64,000 nt of DNA from Trachythela sp. YZ-2020 (Eukaryota > Cnidaria > Anthozoa > Malacalcyonacea > Clavulariidae). Positions 46,201-58,587 of the stretch are shown here, one piece after another. The number at the start of each line of letters is the position of its first letter. Within the stretch, counting starts at the first letter, position 1. The stretch is from assembly GCA_016169945.1 (NCBI GenBank), contig JADLSH010000379.1, positions 558,001 through 622,000 of the forward strand, in the 5' to 3' direction. Made by a program: the position numbers and the translations under genes. Below the pieces are notes generated by a model. The model did no database searches and was not told the DNA's origin. It saw nothing but the letters and a program-made list of their open reading frames with translations.

Positions 46201-49200
46201 TTTTCTTCGCTCCACCACTAGATTCCTCATAATTTCCCTTTTTTCCCTGAAGGTATGTCCATGAAGATGTACAAACAAACGTACTGAGCTGCCAGCAAAA
46301 TCGTCTTGTGCCTGCCTCGACATCACATCGCAAAGATCTTATAGCTAAGATCAAGGAACTGAAGGCTGAAGGAGCAACTAAGTTAAAGTAAGTATGTTTG
46401 TGAATCGTAAATGCTATTGAGGCCATCTTGCTTACCATGTCTACCATGGCTAGTACAAGGAATCAGAGTTTTAGACTCGATTCAAACTCAAGTGGCAATT
46501 TTTGTATAATATATAAGATGCATGTTTTTGTAACTTAGCAAAAATTTATTTTGGTTTTGATTTTTAGAAATGCTTTTCAAAAATCTTTCAACCTGCTCAC
46601 AGGTAATACAGGAACTAGGTGCCAGTCCTTTATAATATTCATCACAGACGGCCAGGATACTGATGGGGACAAAGTACGGTGTGAGAAGGGGTACTATACT
46701 CGTAGTGGTTATGTCCCCGGGAAAAAGTGCCAATATGATTGGGATGTAGTTTGGGACAATGTGAAATTATGGAACACACGTGGGGTAAGTACTGTAGGAA
46801 CAAATATCGTAAGGTTAAGATTTCTGCTTCTACATAGGCTACAATCTTTGCCATAATACTTTGGGACAATATAGCTTCAATGAAGAAATATAGTTATTAT
46901 AACATTTTTTAACGTAATTACTCTCCCTCCCCCCACCCGTTTCAATGTTGCTCTAATGACAGGAGATGTCTCGTTTGCGATGTATTACTTTTTTGTGATA
47001 CCAACATTGAACAGGGGGAACTGAACATAAGATGCGTGATGGAATTTCAATATTTGTCCCATAGTTTCTGGCAAAGATTGTAGGTGGCATTATGCCTTGT
47101 TTACTGGTGCAGAAACTGAAGCCAGTTAAACATTAGTGGATGTTAGAAAATCAACAATTACTGATGATAATATCTCGACAATGGCAGAATTTCAAAAGCG
47201 ATTTGGAATTTAGAGAAAAATTTAATGTCATTTTATTATAATTTTATCAAGACAACGATACAGAGCTGATTTGTTTGTGTTTTGCTCATGAATTATTAAT
47301 GAGTTTGAGAATGTATGTATTTCTTTTCTCTCAATAGACGAGGATATTTTCATATCTTGTGGTCGACGAAGGAGAAGAATTTCCGGGCAAACTAGCATGT
47401 GAAAATCGAGGTTTTATGAAGAAAATTGTTGAAAGTACAAACCTCATCAGTCAAATGCAGGATTATTATGATTTCCTCACGGCTAATACCCAGTCCACCG
47501 CGAACATCACTTGGAGTCCACCCTATCTGGATGCTTTAGGACTGGGACTAATGGTAACTGCCGCTGTCCCAGTTGTTACTAACAGGTATGTTTGGATGGA
47601 GTGCATGAAGTATGTTTTTGCCTGCAGTGTTTGGGAGTCAAATTGGAAATACTCTTCTTACATGTGACTGAGATGAAATTATAATCATAACTACATATTC
47701 CAGGAATCAAACTCCGGTGTGACACAGGGCACTGTGAATCAGGGAAGACCTTACTAGATATTTATGTCCAGATATACTTAATTTCAGAACTATTGGTGTG
47801 ATTGGTGTCGATGTAACTTTGGAAGAAATTGAAAATATTTTGACTAGCTACACATGGGGTTCAGCATACGCTTTTCTTATCAATAACGATGGAGAGACAA
47901 TATTTCATCCTCTTTTGAGACCGAGTACACAGGTAAGTCATTTGTGACATCAAGTGGAAAACGATCTTTAACCTGCAGTGGGTCAATCTGAACTACATGG
48001 AAAGGGTTTCCAAGGGTTTCCCAAAATATTTTTCAATGTCTCTCCACTGAGTAAAGGCAATTTTCCATTACAGCCGCTTTGCCCGCGCGGGCGGAGCGAC
48101 CATGTTTCAACTTTCGCTGTAGGTGTCTAGCATGAGATTTTTTTTTTCCGCTTTACACCTCGCGGACACGCCTGAAAGTTGAACTACATTCAACTTTCTT
48201 GGCGTGCCCGCGCGACTAATTATTCACGTGATTCGAATCGGTCGCTTCGCCCGCGCGGGCAAAACGACCGTAATGAAAATGGCCTTAAGGCCCGTTTCAG
48301 ACGCCGCTCCACTCATGCGCCGAACTTAAATGACGAATTAGGTGCGACAGAAGAGCGACGTATGAATCAATTAGGTACGGCAGAATTTGGAGCGACATAA
48401 GTTTGGCAGAAGTTCGGCAAAGCTTGTCGCATTATGTCTTCGAATGAATTTGCGATTGCGCAAATCGAAGATAACTCGATTACACCCCGTCATTGTGCCT
48501 AAGCGAGACCGAACAGAAGAACAATTAAGTTGTCTAGCCAGCAAATTCATTGCTCACATAAGAGAAAACTGTCGAGTAGCACGGCTTTATTTACAAAAAT
48601 TTCGGCAGCAAGAGAATAAGAGTATCGATGAATTTATATCGAAACTAAAGTTACAAGACTTCGAGTGTAGTCTACAAGACGACAAAGAATAGTGAAGACA
48701 GAGTGATAGAACAAACTAATTGTTGGAACATACCATGAATTACAAAAGCAGCTCTTAGCATTGTCGAATGATGTCTTCTCCACTGAGTAACTCTACTACT
48801 GTTTGTTGTTTTACAGTTAGTGGACGATCCAATATTTGTTGATATAAACGAACTAGAGCAAAAACCAGGCAGTGATGAAGCCGACGCTTTCAGTGAAGTT
48901 ATAAAAGAAATGAAGGAAGGAAAAACTGGATCGAAACGTATCGAACATGCTGACAGAGCTCTTCCTAAAGGCGACTTCCAAGATGGTCTGAAATATATCA
49001 AAACTCCGGTGACTTATTTTTACTCTGGGATACCAGACTCCAGTTATTCATTTGCGTTCAGTTTCACTGACTCGGATCTGAACTACAGACGACCTGATAA
49101 GCCAGGGCAGGCAATTGAGGGTTTACAGAAGAGTTTTTATGGATATATGAAGTCCTATAATGATAGTTATGTACGCAAGGTATGTGGATCTAGGTACTTA

Positions 49201-52200
49201 CATGTATGCTTAGGGATGTTGGTGCCACAGTTGTCAGTGTAAGTCCCTTTTGCCACTTCAACAGGGGTTCGATTATAATTTCACCTCAGTCGCATGTGAG
49301 AAGAGTGCTTCCAGCTTGACTTGACCAAACACTGCAAGTTTTGTCCAGGTACTCCAGTTTTCTTCTGTAGTAATACTGGACCCATATACACAATGAATGG
49401 CCCTTAATAAATCTCTAGGGAGAGCAGTTTAGAACTGATAGAGCTATCCAGTATAAATAAAGTTAGTTTAGTTTAGGTTTCCTCCTGTAGTAACACTGGA
49501 TCAATAAGAGATGACTCTTACTGGATCTCTAGGGAGAACAGTTTAGAACTGATAGAGCTATCCAGTATAAATAAAGTTAGTTTAGTTTAGGTTTCCCTTT
49601 GCAGTAACACTGGATCAATAAGAGATGATCCTTACTGGACCTCTAGGGAGAGCAGTTTAGAACTGATAGAGCTATCCAGTATTAATACGAATAGTTTAGT
49701 TTAGGTTTCCTCCTGTAGTAACACTGGATCAATAAGGAACGTCCCTAACAGGACCACTAGGAAGAAGTTAGAGCTATCCAGTATTAATAAGAATACTGTA
49801 GTTTAGTTTTGGTTTCCTCTTGTAGCAGGGCTCAAAATAACGGCCGATAGGTCTCCGGTCAAAATGACCGGTCAGCTTGATTTTAGCTCGGTTAAAATCT
49901 GTTTTTGACCGGTCACTAATACGTATTTACTAACAGTGAAACAAATCATAAGAATTTGTTCAGAGACATCGCTTTTACTGTTTCACGGTGACGTTCTAAA
50001 CGCTCAAGACGTTAGTAATCACCGTGTATTTAGGTGAATAGGCAACGTTATCAGTGTTACTGTAGTGCTTTCGGGGAAATCTTTATCATAAGGATTTAAA
50101 ATTCTAGCGGAAGGCATGAAAATGTGGCCGGTCAAAATGACCGACGAGGTTTAAAAGTGACCGGTCAACAGGCATTTTTGGTCGGTCATTGATCGTTGAC
50201 CGGCCGTTACTGTGAGTCATGTGTAGTAACACTGGATCAATAAGGAATGTCCCTTATTGGACCTCTAGGAAGAACAGTTTAAAACTGGTATACCCAGTAT
50301 ATGTTAGTTTAGATTGGTAAAAGTGGTTGGCGAGGTTTCACTTATCATATTGCATTTTCATTTAGCAACTTGGTCCTGTGTTTGAGTATTTGGACTTACA
50401 ATACAACGTTCAAGACTACCCTGAGCTCTACATCTCTCGCAATCATTCCTCAGTGTTCATCGCAGCTAGAGCATATTGCGATCCCAATAAATACTTATTT
50501 AACGACAACTCGTCGCAGCTTACAGTGGATATACATAAACTGATAAATGACTTGGAGAATTCTGTGGAATGTAATGTCTCTGGTACTTTGCTGCCTGGTA
50601 GTGTGAGGTAAGATGGTGATATTTTAAACAGAGGCACAGAGTTATCGCATTTTAACCCTGTCTAAAGGCTCTTTTCCACTCGTCGCAAAAACCAACTCGC
50701 AAGCTCGCTGCGAGTACTTTCATCCAATCACAATGCTCGACAGTTTATTTTAATTACATGCAAGAACTCGCAGCGAGTTTGCGAGTTGGTCGATGAGTGG
50801 AAAAGAGCCTTAACCCCAGACGATTTTACTCGTCAGTAGTAGAGTAGGGTACTGCCAGTTAATGGATTAATAAATATACCATATATATATGTGCACAATA
50901 AATATAATAGTGAACATCTTATTAATTTTGTTTAGGTCTGATGTTCTTATCACGGCTCCGATTGAATCTGCTTGGAAGGCTAGGAATCAAACAATTTTGA
51001 AAGACGTCCGCTGGACATATGTAGCTACGACGCGAGGCGCATTTAGAAGCTACCCTGGGCATAGATCACCCAAGAACTTTGACCCTACGAGGTAGATAAG
51101 GTCATTTTAGCCTTAGGGGAGTTTACATTCGCCCTACATAACGGCCTAGTTTCTTTGCCTGGATGCCCGATTTACGTTTCAATTTAACATATCTGGGAAT
51201 TATCATTGTATAGACGTCCATGGTATCACAGAACTATTGTGAATCCCTCCAAGATTTCTGTATCAAATGCCTACATGGATCTGAGTGGTATAGGCAAAGT
51301 GATCACAATATCTCAAGCTGTCTTTGAGAAGACTGAGTCGAATGTTGATTGTAGTCGAACCAGTAAACATGGAGGTTGTGTTTGCTCCAGGTAAGGAGAG
51401 TAAGGCCCGTTTCAGACGCCGCTCCACTCATGCGCCGAACTTAAATGACGAATTAGGTGCGACAGAAGAGCGACGTTTGAATCAATTAGGTACGGCAGAA
51501 TTTGGAGCGACATAAGTTCGGCAGAAGTTCGACAGAGCCTGTCGCATTATGCGACGTTAGAGCGACATTGATTCATACGCCGCTCCACTCATGTGCCGAA
51601 CCTAAATCAATTTATTAGGATTAGTTTAGCCACTTTGTAATGTCTACCTATTGTTTTAATTTTAGAATTCTCGTGCGAACACGCTCTCTCGTCAACAACA
51701 TTATATTTTGTACGCCATTTGAATCACTGCCGCTTTTGTGTCGCTCCAGAGTCGCACCTAATACAATTAAGTTCGGCGCATGAGTGGAGCGGCGTCTGAA
51801 ACGGGCCTAAGGAATTTATAACCTTTTACATTACATGAGTATGCCTGTCCAGTCTTTCATAACTCACTTCCTTACTACCTGTCAGATGAGCTGGAGTATC
51901 TGCAGAAGCGCGCCATGAGAATAACCGCCTTTCACCGCCTACCGTGATGCACTAGAACTAGCTAGTTTAGAGACACTTTTTGATCGAAGACATGCTCAAA
52001 CAGTTAAGACCTTCCAGGATATTTGTAGTGATCCTGATCACAAATTACACCAATTTTTGCCAAGGCCAAATAAACGTAGTTATAATCTAATAAATAATCG
52101 TAGATGCATATTCCTGTGTGCAAGATGAACAGACTCAAGAATAGTTTTGTATAGTAATCATATATATACGTTTATCTCAATGCATTTTATTATATAGGTT

Positions 52201-55200
52201 TTGCATTTATAGTGTAATTGTAATATATAGTTTTATATTCTTAATTAAGCATATTATTTGTAAAGTTTTAATCTAATTCAGCTTTAGAGAATAAACTATC
52301 TATCTAAGGATTAGGTTTATGATTTGGATTAGATTTAGCACTGCTGGATTAGCCCTGAAAAGACCGGACAACATTTCTTGTTCGTACATTTTAAACAATG
52401 TATTTGTTTTCTCAGCCACAACGAATGTTTATCGCGGTACTGTCGTAATGGCGAGTGTACTGGAGATAGAGTGGAAGCAGTGGTCGCTCTTGATATCAAA
52501 TATCCAGATTTTCACGAGAGAATTTATGAACGTTTAAAAACCAGTGGAGACGAGAGATCATGCGGCGAGAAATATCCTTGTCCTGATGGTGTACATACAT
52601 GTGAAACAAGGTACGAGTGTCCTTCCTGTGTCCAAGTATTAGTCTATGATATCGCAAAACCAAACTAAACTATCTTGATTTATATTGCATATCTCTATCC
52701 GAGGTGCAAATATATTTATGTGATTTGTCTATTTTTCGTCATTTTTTTGCTGATTTTTTTTGTGATTTTTTTGTGATTTTTCTGAAGGTGTACGAGATTT
52801 AAATCAGTGATTTGCCCCTCGTCTCTATCAGTTCTAAACTGTTCTCTAGAGGTCTAGGGGCATCCCTTATTGGTCCAATGTTACTACAGGACGAAACCTT
52901 AACTATTGAGGTCAATTCTACGAAAACAGTTCTGTCTAGAATGTTCCCCTTTGAGATCGAATACGGGCCATATCTTTTTTGGCCCAGTGTTGCTACCTGA
53001 GGAAACAAGTGTACCTAGAGAAAACCTGCAGTGTTTGGTAGAGTCAAATTGAAAGTACTATTGCAGTGGTGTAACTTAACGCTTGCCCGGGGCAAGTGAA
53101 AATCATTACGGGCAAGTAGAAGTTTCTTCTTGGTTGCCCGATCTGGCAAGTTGCATGCATGCTTTCTGTTTCAGCTTTTTGCCGGAACAAGTTGACCATA
53201 CATCTCTAAGTTATTATCCCCAAGTGCAGTGTTAAATGAGTAAAATATAGACCAGTAACTTTAGCTATTCATTCTTCTGGATAACTCCAGTTCTTAACTA
53301 CTTAAGGAAAATAGAGAATGGTGATTGGTGTAGATTGGTGTTATATAATGTAAATTGTTGTTGTCCATCAACATATCGTGCTTACTGCAATAATTTGCTT
53401 CAATTTTGTGATGATGTGAACCAAAGCTTGATCTAATGGCAAGTGAATTTTATTCAGGGCAACCATTTTTCATGTCGTACTTGCCCTGATCGCAAGTGGT
53501 CAAAAAAGTTAAGTTACACTACTGCTATTCTCAAATGCGACTGAGGGCGAGTTATAATCAGACAACTGTATATTGCAGGAATCAAATTACTGAACCTCTA
53601 CTCTAGGGGGAACAATCTTGAACTGATAGAACTATCTATATTTCTCATACAGGTGCTACCTGGTAGACAATGCGGCAAATTTAGTCACAGATCCAGACTT
53701 TCTACATGCCAACATCACAGACGAACGAGAGTACCAGAGGGTCTCACTGGGTCGCAAGGAAGGCGACATCATGAAACGACTTGTACAAGAACAGGAAGTG
53801 TATAAACAAACTCGTCGGTCTGATTATCAAGGCATTTGTAGTGTTTCACCATATTTCCCTAAGGTATGTTTGAGACGACTTTCCATATTGCTGTCCTAAG
53901 ATGAAGTCACAAAGATTAGCGTTAGGATTAAGGTTAGGATTAGGGTTAGGATTAAAGTTAAGATTAGCCTTAGGATTCAGGTTAGGTTTAGGATTCAGGT
54001 TAAGTTTAGGGTAAGAATTAGGATTAAGGTTAAGATTAGCGTTAGGGCTAGGATTGGGGTTAAGATTAGGGTTATGAGTAGGGTTAGTGTTATACTCGGT
54101 ATTCACTCTTAACAAGATCATAACACGAACACTATCAATGTCATTTTTTCTATCACCTGCTGTCGTCCCTCCCAAGATAAACAGATGTCCATTGGACGAG
54201 GCCACAAAGGCATAACTTGTGAATGGCAGCGGATTTTTCTTTTCCATTAATAAGTTCTGCTTTGTGGTTTCGTTTTGCCTGGGTGCATTCACCAACAGCT
54301 TGGAAGAAAATAACACGTCATGTTATGTATTAAAGATTTCCGAAGTTCTGGAAGTATTATAGTTTTTGTTTTTAATAAATTTATTTTGATAAAGAAATCT
54401 ACACTATGCTATTAATTATGTGCGAAGCCAGCGAAACAAATATTTAAAATAATTAAGGGTATATGATATATCGATGATCCCAAGAGGCAAGGTACGAACG
54501 GAAATCTAATGCAAGACATCTGCCAGCAAAGTATAAATTATGAAAAGTATAAAAATGTCAAATATTCATATGTAAAAATGTTATCAATTTATTAATAATT
54601 AAAGTAGCAGCTTAAAGAAGGATGAAGGAATGGAGGAATTAATTGAGAAATATAGAAAAGGAAGAAAGAAAAAGACCCTGGCAACCGCACCTCTTAATTG
54701 TGAGAGGTGTGGTGGCTTGGCTGTGCTCCTATATCACAATCAAGAAGAATAAGGGAAGACATGCTGGCAAGATTCATTAGCTGCAAGGTTTCACAACATC
54801 AGTCGTACACTACTTTTTCTTTCATTCTTGGCAGTGCATTCCAGCCATCACTTCCCATTGTGAAGATATGTTTGAAGAGATCTGTTGTGTATGAGATCAT
54901 TGTTGTGTCGGGGATGATTCCATCCTCCCAACACCACAATGACGTCATGTATGAGGTTACTAATATGTGTTAAACTAACGGAAAACCGTATTGGGTATAT
55001 ATTCCTTGATTATATATGATTATAACAGTGAAGGTGACTTTTCCAAATGTTTCCCATGTAACTGCAGAGATATGGCGCGGCAACAATGAACATGACTTGT
55101 TCTTTTACAAAATCCTAAACAAGAACACTATCAATGGCGTCTTTACTATCGTCTGTTGTCGTTCCTCTAAAGATAAACGGATCTCCGTCATTGGACGAGC

Positions 55201-58200
55201 CATTTTAACGTGCAGTATATAAGGCGAACAAAGACATAACTCGTAAATTGCATCGGATGTTTCAATCCTTTGCCATTTACGAGTTCTACTTTGTTGGTTT
55301 CTTATTGCCTTGATGCTATAAGACAAAGTAAGACGTACCCCCTACATAGCATTGGATGAGCTATTCTAACGAACAGTATATATATAAGGCGAACGAAGGC
55401 ATAGCTTTTTGATGGTATCAGATATTTTCTTTGCCTTTGCGAGTTCTGCTTTGTGGTGTTAGCTTGTCTTAATGCACTCTAGCCAGTAGCTTGACGAAGT
55501 AAAATGAATTCCCTACATGACATTTTCACTTTAGTTCTATCCACCAATAACAATCAGTTTTTTGGCAACCTGGTTGTTATTGGCTGGTTTAAGTGGAGTG
55601 AAACTGCTACATATCAAACTTTGTTCGTCACAAAAGATACTGGTTTATTGTTCTATGGCATTCAACGTGATCTCAATGGTGTCAATTACTAAGATAATGT
55701 TACCCTAGAGATATTAATGAAAGTGTCAAAGTGGCAGGGAAATATCCAAGTGGAAAAAGATAAGCAACTTCGCTGAAATCTGGCGTACAATATTTTCACC
55801 ATGCTGTTTCACATTGGCTTAGTACACGTAAAACAGAGTCTGATTGATGTCGATTATCAGTGGTCTGAGCTCCAGCACAGATGAAAGAAGAATATGATAG
55901 TGACTGATTCAGCTGGGCTACCATCACTGAATCACTCTCGAGTATAAATCAGCGTCTTGTGTGAACACAATGACGTTATCGTCGCAGACTGACCCGGTGG
56001 TCAATCTGGTAATAGCTTGACTTACCAGCTTGACCATCGTTACAGTCACACGCCCGATACAGATGGTACTCCCAGGTGGTTCATTGGTGGTAGCTCAACT
56101 GACAGTTACATTGAAAACCTACAAAGAACTTGAAGACACTCCTGTCTCACCTTGATCAAGTTAACTTTATCATTTATTTCATCTTGTTTTGTTTCGAGTC
56201 CTGCGATCTTAACTTTCATTCATTTTAAGCGAAAGTTTAGACAGCAGGGCATGTTAGAAATCTCTATGATCTGGCAAAGTCTTGGGATCTTTGGAGCAGA
56301 ACAGATCTAACTGATCGAACGAAGATGTAGCTCGTAGATTGCATCAGATAATTTTCTTTTCCATTAACGAGTTATGCTCTTTGGTTTGTTCAATCGTGTA
56401 TCTTTCCTGAAGAACACTATCAATGGCTTCTTTATTATTGCCTTTTGCCGTTCCTCCCATGATAAACCTTACTCCGAAGTTCTCGACATCGCAGGATCAC
56501 TTAGTCAAAACCATGGTGCTATCAAGGAAAAGCCATTTAAATCAGCATCTGAAAACCGTAAACTTTATCGCATACTTCCAAGTGCAAAAACCAAACTGGA
56601 TGCAATCTTTGGAGTAAGTTTTATAACCTTGAGAAAAATATCTGCCAGCTTGGATTCCGCAATTCCAAACTGACAGAAATTTGCGGAGTCCCTTCTTATC
56701 TTACATGTTTCATTTCTTGGGGGCTGTTGGCTGGAGATAGAGATTGGTAATAAACAGTCGAGTACAAGATTAACAATAGTGGAGGTGTTTGCAAGAGGTG
56801 TTTGCCATGGCAACCCAGCAGCAACCATGACGGCAACAAACCAGTAACAACGGTGACAAGAAGAGTTCGCGTGACAATTCTACCCAGTTATTCTACGAGT
56901 TAGGCTCCGTTTACATGAGTCCGGGACGAAGTCAAACCGGGATGATTTCGTTTCGGTCATAGTATTATTTATAATAGATGTTTACATGAGACTGGGAGGA
57001 AAAATTGCTCAGACCGGTCTGAGGTCATCCCGCTCGCTGGACCGAACCGACTATCTTCAGACCGGGACGAATTCAGAGCGGGATGAATGTAAACACAAAT
57101 TATTTTCAGACCGGTCTGAATTTTGGTACAACGCTGATAATAAACAACGGTGGACAAGATTAACAGCATCAATTGTGGAATGCACATTTGATATACGCAA
57201 TAAAGTGTGTAATGCTTTTCGTACCGGTCTCATGTAAACCTACTGACAATTTCAATTCTGACTTCGTCCCGGTCTCGTGTAAACGGGGCCTAAGTGTAGT
57301 ACTATAGACAGGGTGGGGAAAGGGGTAACGAGAGGTTGCTGCAACTGGGCAATTCAAAAACAGCAGAAAGACAAGCAACTGATACAAGACACGAACATCA
57401 TATTTAACCGAAGACGCCGGGACGTGCCCTAAGTGGACTTGAGCATGCATTAGGGAGCTTTAGCAACGAGTACGAGATTCGTCATTTTCGCGCCAAACGC
57501 CGTGTTGTTTGTATACGCCATCTCGCAAAAGTCGTAGTCGTTGTGCTTTTGACTACGAGAATTTTGATAAATCCCGTACTCAAAAGCCCGACGACTACGA
57601 TTTTGCGAGATGGCGTATGCAAACAACACGCGAAAATGACGAATCTCGTACTCGTAGTCAGTGCTAAAGCTCCCTTCATTTATGTCTTTGTCATAATAGG
57701 TGACCCTCAAAGGAATTATTCAAACTCCCGAAGAAGAAGACGAATATTATCGCAACAGGGGACCCATTCCTCCATTTCAAAATGAATATGGTTGTATCCA
57801 AGATGTCGTTGGATATGCGGCCTTATTGGAAGGTAAGAATTTTGTGTATTCTTTTGTTGACGTTGTGCGTGATATCTTATGGCATATAAATGTCCATGCT
57901 TTGATGCTCACGGTCGCACCCACAAGAGTATCTCCACCATGACGTCATCCCACACGTTGACTTATGACGTCATCCCTCGCGTTGGCTGATGACGTCATCC
58001 CACACGTTGCTACTTTAAATCACCCCTGTTGAAGACAGTAGAGATTCGACTAGGGATTGCATTCATTTACTTAACCAGAATAGCGAACGAAAACATGTTA
58101 AACCTATTTGCCGCGAACGAACAAACTTCGAACTTTTGAGATATTTATAACCAATCATAGCACTTGAAAATATCTTACAAAATATGGCGCGAAAGCATAA

Positions 58201-58587
58201 ATTTTACCGCATTTGCTGAAAGAAAGACCGTTTGTTTTAGACGATCAAGTTTTTACTGGAAATTCGTCCGGACCTTGTACAAGTGGTAACTACTTTTTCA
58301 CGTCTTTACCCAAGACGAATCTTTATCTTCTCGTTATTGAGAACTGGACGCGATATCGTCAGTCCTATTTTTACAACTTCAACTGTCGAATAAGCAACCA
58401 AGTGTTTGACGCGGGAGCGTATCGTATAGTGAATGGAACATGTAAACATATTGATCATAGCTCGAGCAAGAAGGAGACCTGCCCCAAACTACGAAATATT
58501 AAATTGAAATGTACTTATAATGGATGCAGTCATCGAATAGCATCATGGGTGGTACTTCTGATTTCATTATGGCTGACGTGTGTGTAG
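43273..58587 (+). CDS. Alpha2-delta / CACHD1-family VWA-Cache protein (16 exons, 1142 aa)
   Basis: Exons: 43273-43536, 44694-44842, 45232-45384, 45547-45840, 46253-46387, 46568-46784, 47338-47585, 47788-47932, 48817-49179, 50366-50607, 50936-51091, 51214-51390, 52416-52610, 53653-53863, 57700-57832, 58241-58587. All are GT-AG with consistent phases; coding sum 3429 nt. Domains: signal peptide ([17 protein letters not shown]), VWA_N region, '[19 protein letters not shown]' leading into a VWA domain with a perfect MIDAS DCSHS (about 242-246) and 'FITDGQD', a first Cache region (~405-655), and a second Cache-like region (~737-850, 'NFDPTRRPWYHR'). A Cys-rich C-terminal part ends in a hydrophobic run ([15 protein letters not shown]) fitting GPI attachment. 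Alpha2-delta subunits traffic and tune voltage-gated Ca channels through the MIDAS. The missing cytoplasmic tail favours alpha2-delta over CACHD1, but the two are related and I do not choose a symbol. Confidence 0.93.
43800..44655 (+). repeat. Three degenerate ~280-bp tandem units in intron 1 of the alpha2-delta-like gene
   Basis: AAGCACT...GCAG, then ATATGTAGTAGTCTTGT and a GGTGGCAAATAAAT-like block recur near 43825, 44065 and 44525. The copies differ by many substitutions and indels. Confidence 0.6.
48055..48285. mobile_element. PIF/Harbinger-like MITE in intron 8 (TAA target)
   Basis: AGGCAATTTTCCATTAC at the left is answered by GTAATGAAAATGGCCT at the right, with TAA on both sides. The interior carries GCCCGCGCGGGC palindromes in both halves. 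Confidence 0.75.
48289..48440. mobile_element. Truncated copy of the 51404 MITE, abutting the previous one
   Basis: Begins GGCCCGTTTCAGACGCCGCT directly after the TAA that ends the neighbouring MITE. It follows the 51404 element for about 150 bases, then stops; the right end is absent. Confidence 0.8.
48441..48695 (+). pseudogene. LTR-retrotransposon gag-like fragment
   Basis: The frame ending at 48692 reads '[22 protein letters not shown]', '[16 protein letters not shown]'. This pattern (aromatic/basic, Q-Q/E, 'sideFi..L') is typical of gag capsid ends of Gypsy-type elements. No protease, RT or LTR is nearby, so it is an isolated relic. Confidence 0.6.
49370..50330. repeat. ~125-bp tandem repeat array split by a TIR element, intron 9
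   Basis: The unit contains GTAACACTGGATCAATAAG, CTCTAGGGAGAGCAGTTTAG, and GATAGAGCTATCCAGTATAA. About four copies span 49370-49815, with a fifth at about 50226-50320. About 49817-50222 is an insertion with inverted ends (GGCTCAAAATAACGGCC / GGCCGTTACTGTGAGTC) and repeated ACCGGTCA blocks. Related single copies occur near 52800-53030 (inverted), 53590-53640 and 63712-63790. Confidence 0.8.
50668..50809. mobile_element. PIF/Harbinger-like MITE in intron 10 (TAA target)
   Basis: AGGCTCTTTTCCACTCGTCG and its mirror CGATGAGTGGAAAAGAGCCT bound about 142 bases, flanked by TAA. The interior contains AACTCGC / GCGAGTT blocks, related in style to the 14351 element. Confidence 0.8.
51404..51807. mobile_element. 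PIF/Harbinger-like MITE in intron 12 (404 bp, TAA target)
   Basis: GGCCCGTTTCAGACGCCGCT at the left is mirrored exactly at the right (AGCGGCGTCTGAAACGGGCC), with TAA on both sides (51401-51403 and 51808-51810). The inverted repeats run to about 40 bp. It begins 14 bases after the exon 12 donor. Confidence 0.88.
51836..52312 (+). mobile_element. LINE 3' end in intron 12
   Basis: A broken frame reads '[20 protein letters not shown]', 'LQKRAMRI' and, after frameshifts, '[12 protein letters not shown]'. This is the typical C-terminal region of a LINE reverse transcriptase, followed by an AT-rich 3' UTR and a CTATCTATCTA tail. 5' truncated and decayed. Confidence 0.8.
53072..53526. mobile_element. 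hAT-like TIR element in intron 13
   Basis: CAGTGGTGTAACTTAACGCT at the left is answered by AGTTAAGTTACACTACTG at the right. CTTGCCC and GGGCAAG blocks recur in opposed orientation inside. Confidence 0.7.
53917..54090. repeat. Degenerate telomere-like (TTAGGR)n array
   Basis: About 170 bases of GTTAGGATTAGGGTTAGG-like sequence, with TTAAGG and TTCAGG variants, in intron 14. This could be an interstitial telomeric repeat or a drifted minisatellite. Confidence 0.8.
54105..54316 (-). pseudogene. Kelch-like fragment (first of several), intron 14
   Basis: The minus strand reads '[20 protein letters not shown]' then '[10 protein letters not shown]', a single kelch-type blade. Decayed copies of the same sequence lie at about 55105-55320, 55380-55500 and 56310-56475, in the same ~3.8-kb intron. 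No full propeller is present. Its relation to KLHDC3 is not evident at the residue level. Confidence 0.55.
54317..56890. other. Body of intron 14: kelch-like relics and unassigned broken frames
   Basis: Besides the kelch-like copies, 56400-56670 (+) has a 99-codon frame containing '[20 protein letters not shown]', and 55500-55690 (+) a 62-codon frame. Neither is recognised. The region looks like remnants of one or more inserted genes. Confidence 0.4.
56903..57290. mobile_element. TIR element in intron 14 (TTA...TAA ends)
   Basis: GGCTCCGTTTACATGAGTCC at the left is answered by GGTCTCGTGTAAACGGGGCC at the right. GACCGGTCTGA and CCCGGTCT-type blocks repeat in both orientations inside. Confidence 0.75.
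57453..57676. mobile_element. MITE just before exon 15
   Basis: GGGAGCTTTAGCAACGAGTA at the left and TACTCGTAGTCAGTGCTAAA..GCTCCC at the right are inverted. Long internal arms share GACGAATCTCGTACTCG. It ends 23 bases before the exon 15 acceptor boundary at 57700. Confidence 0.75.
57936..58013. repeat. Three tandem CRE-bearing units in intron 15
   Basis: ATGACGTCATCCCACACGTTG, ATGACGTCATCCCTCGCGTTG-like and ATGACGTCATCCCACACGTTG copies lie about 28-30 bases apart. Each has a perfect TGACGTCA palindrome. Confidence 0.8.
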
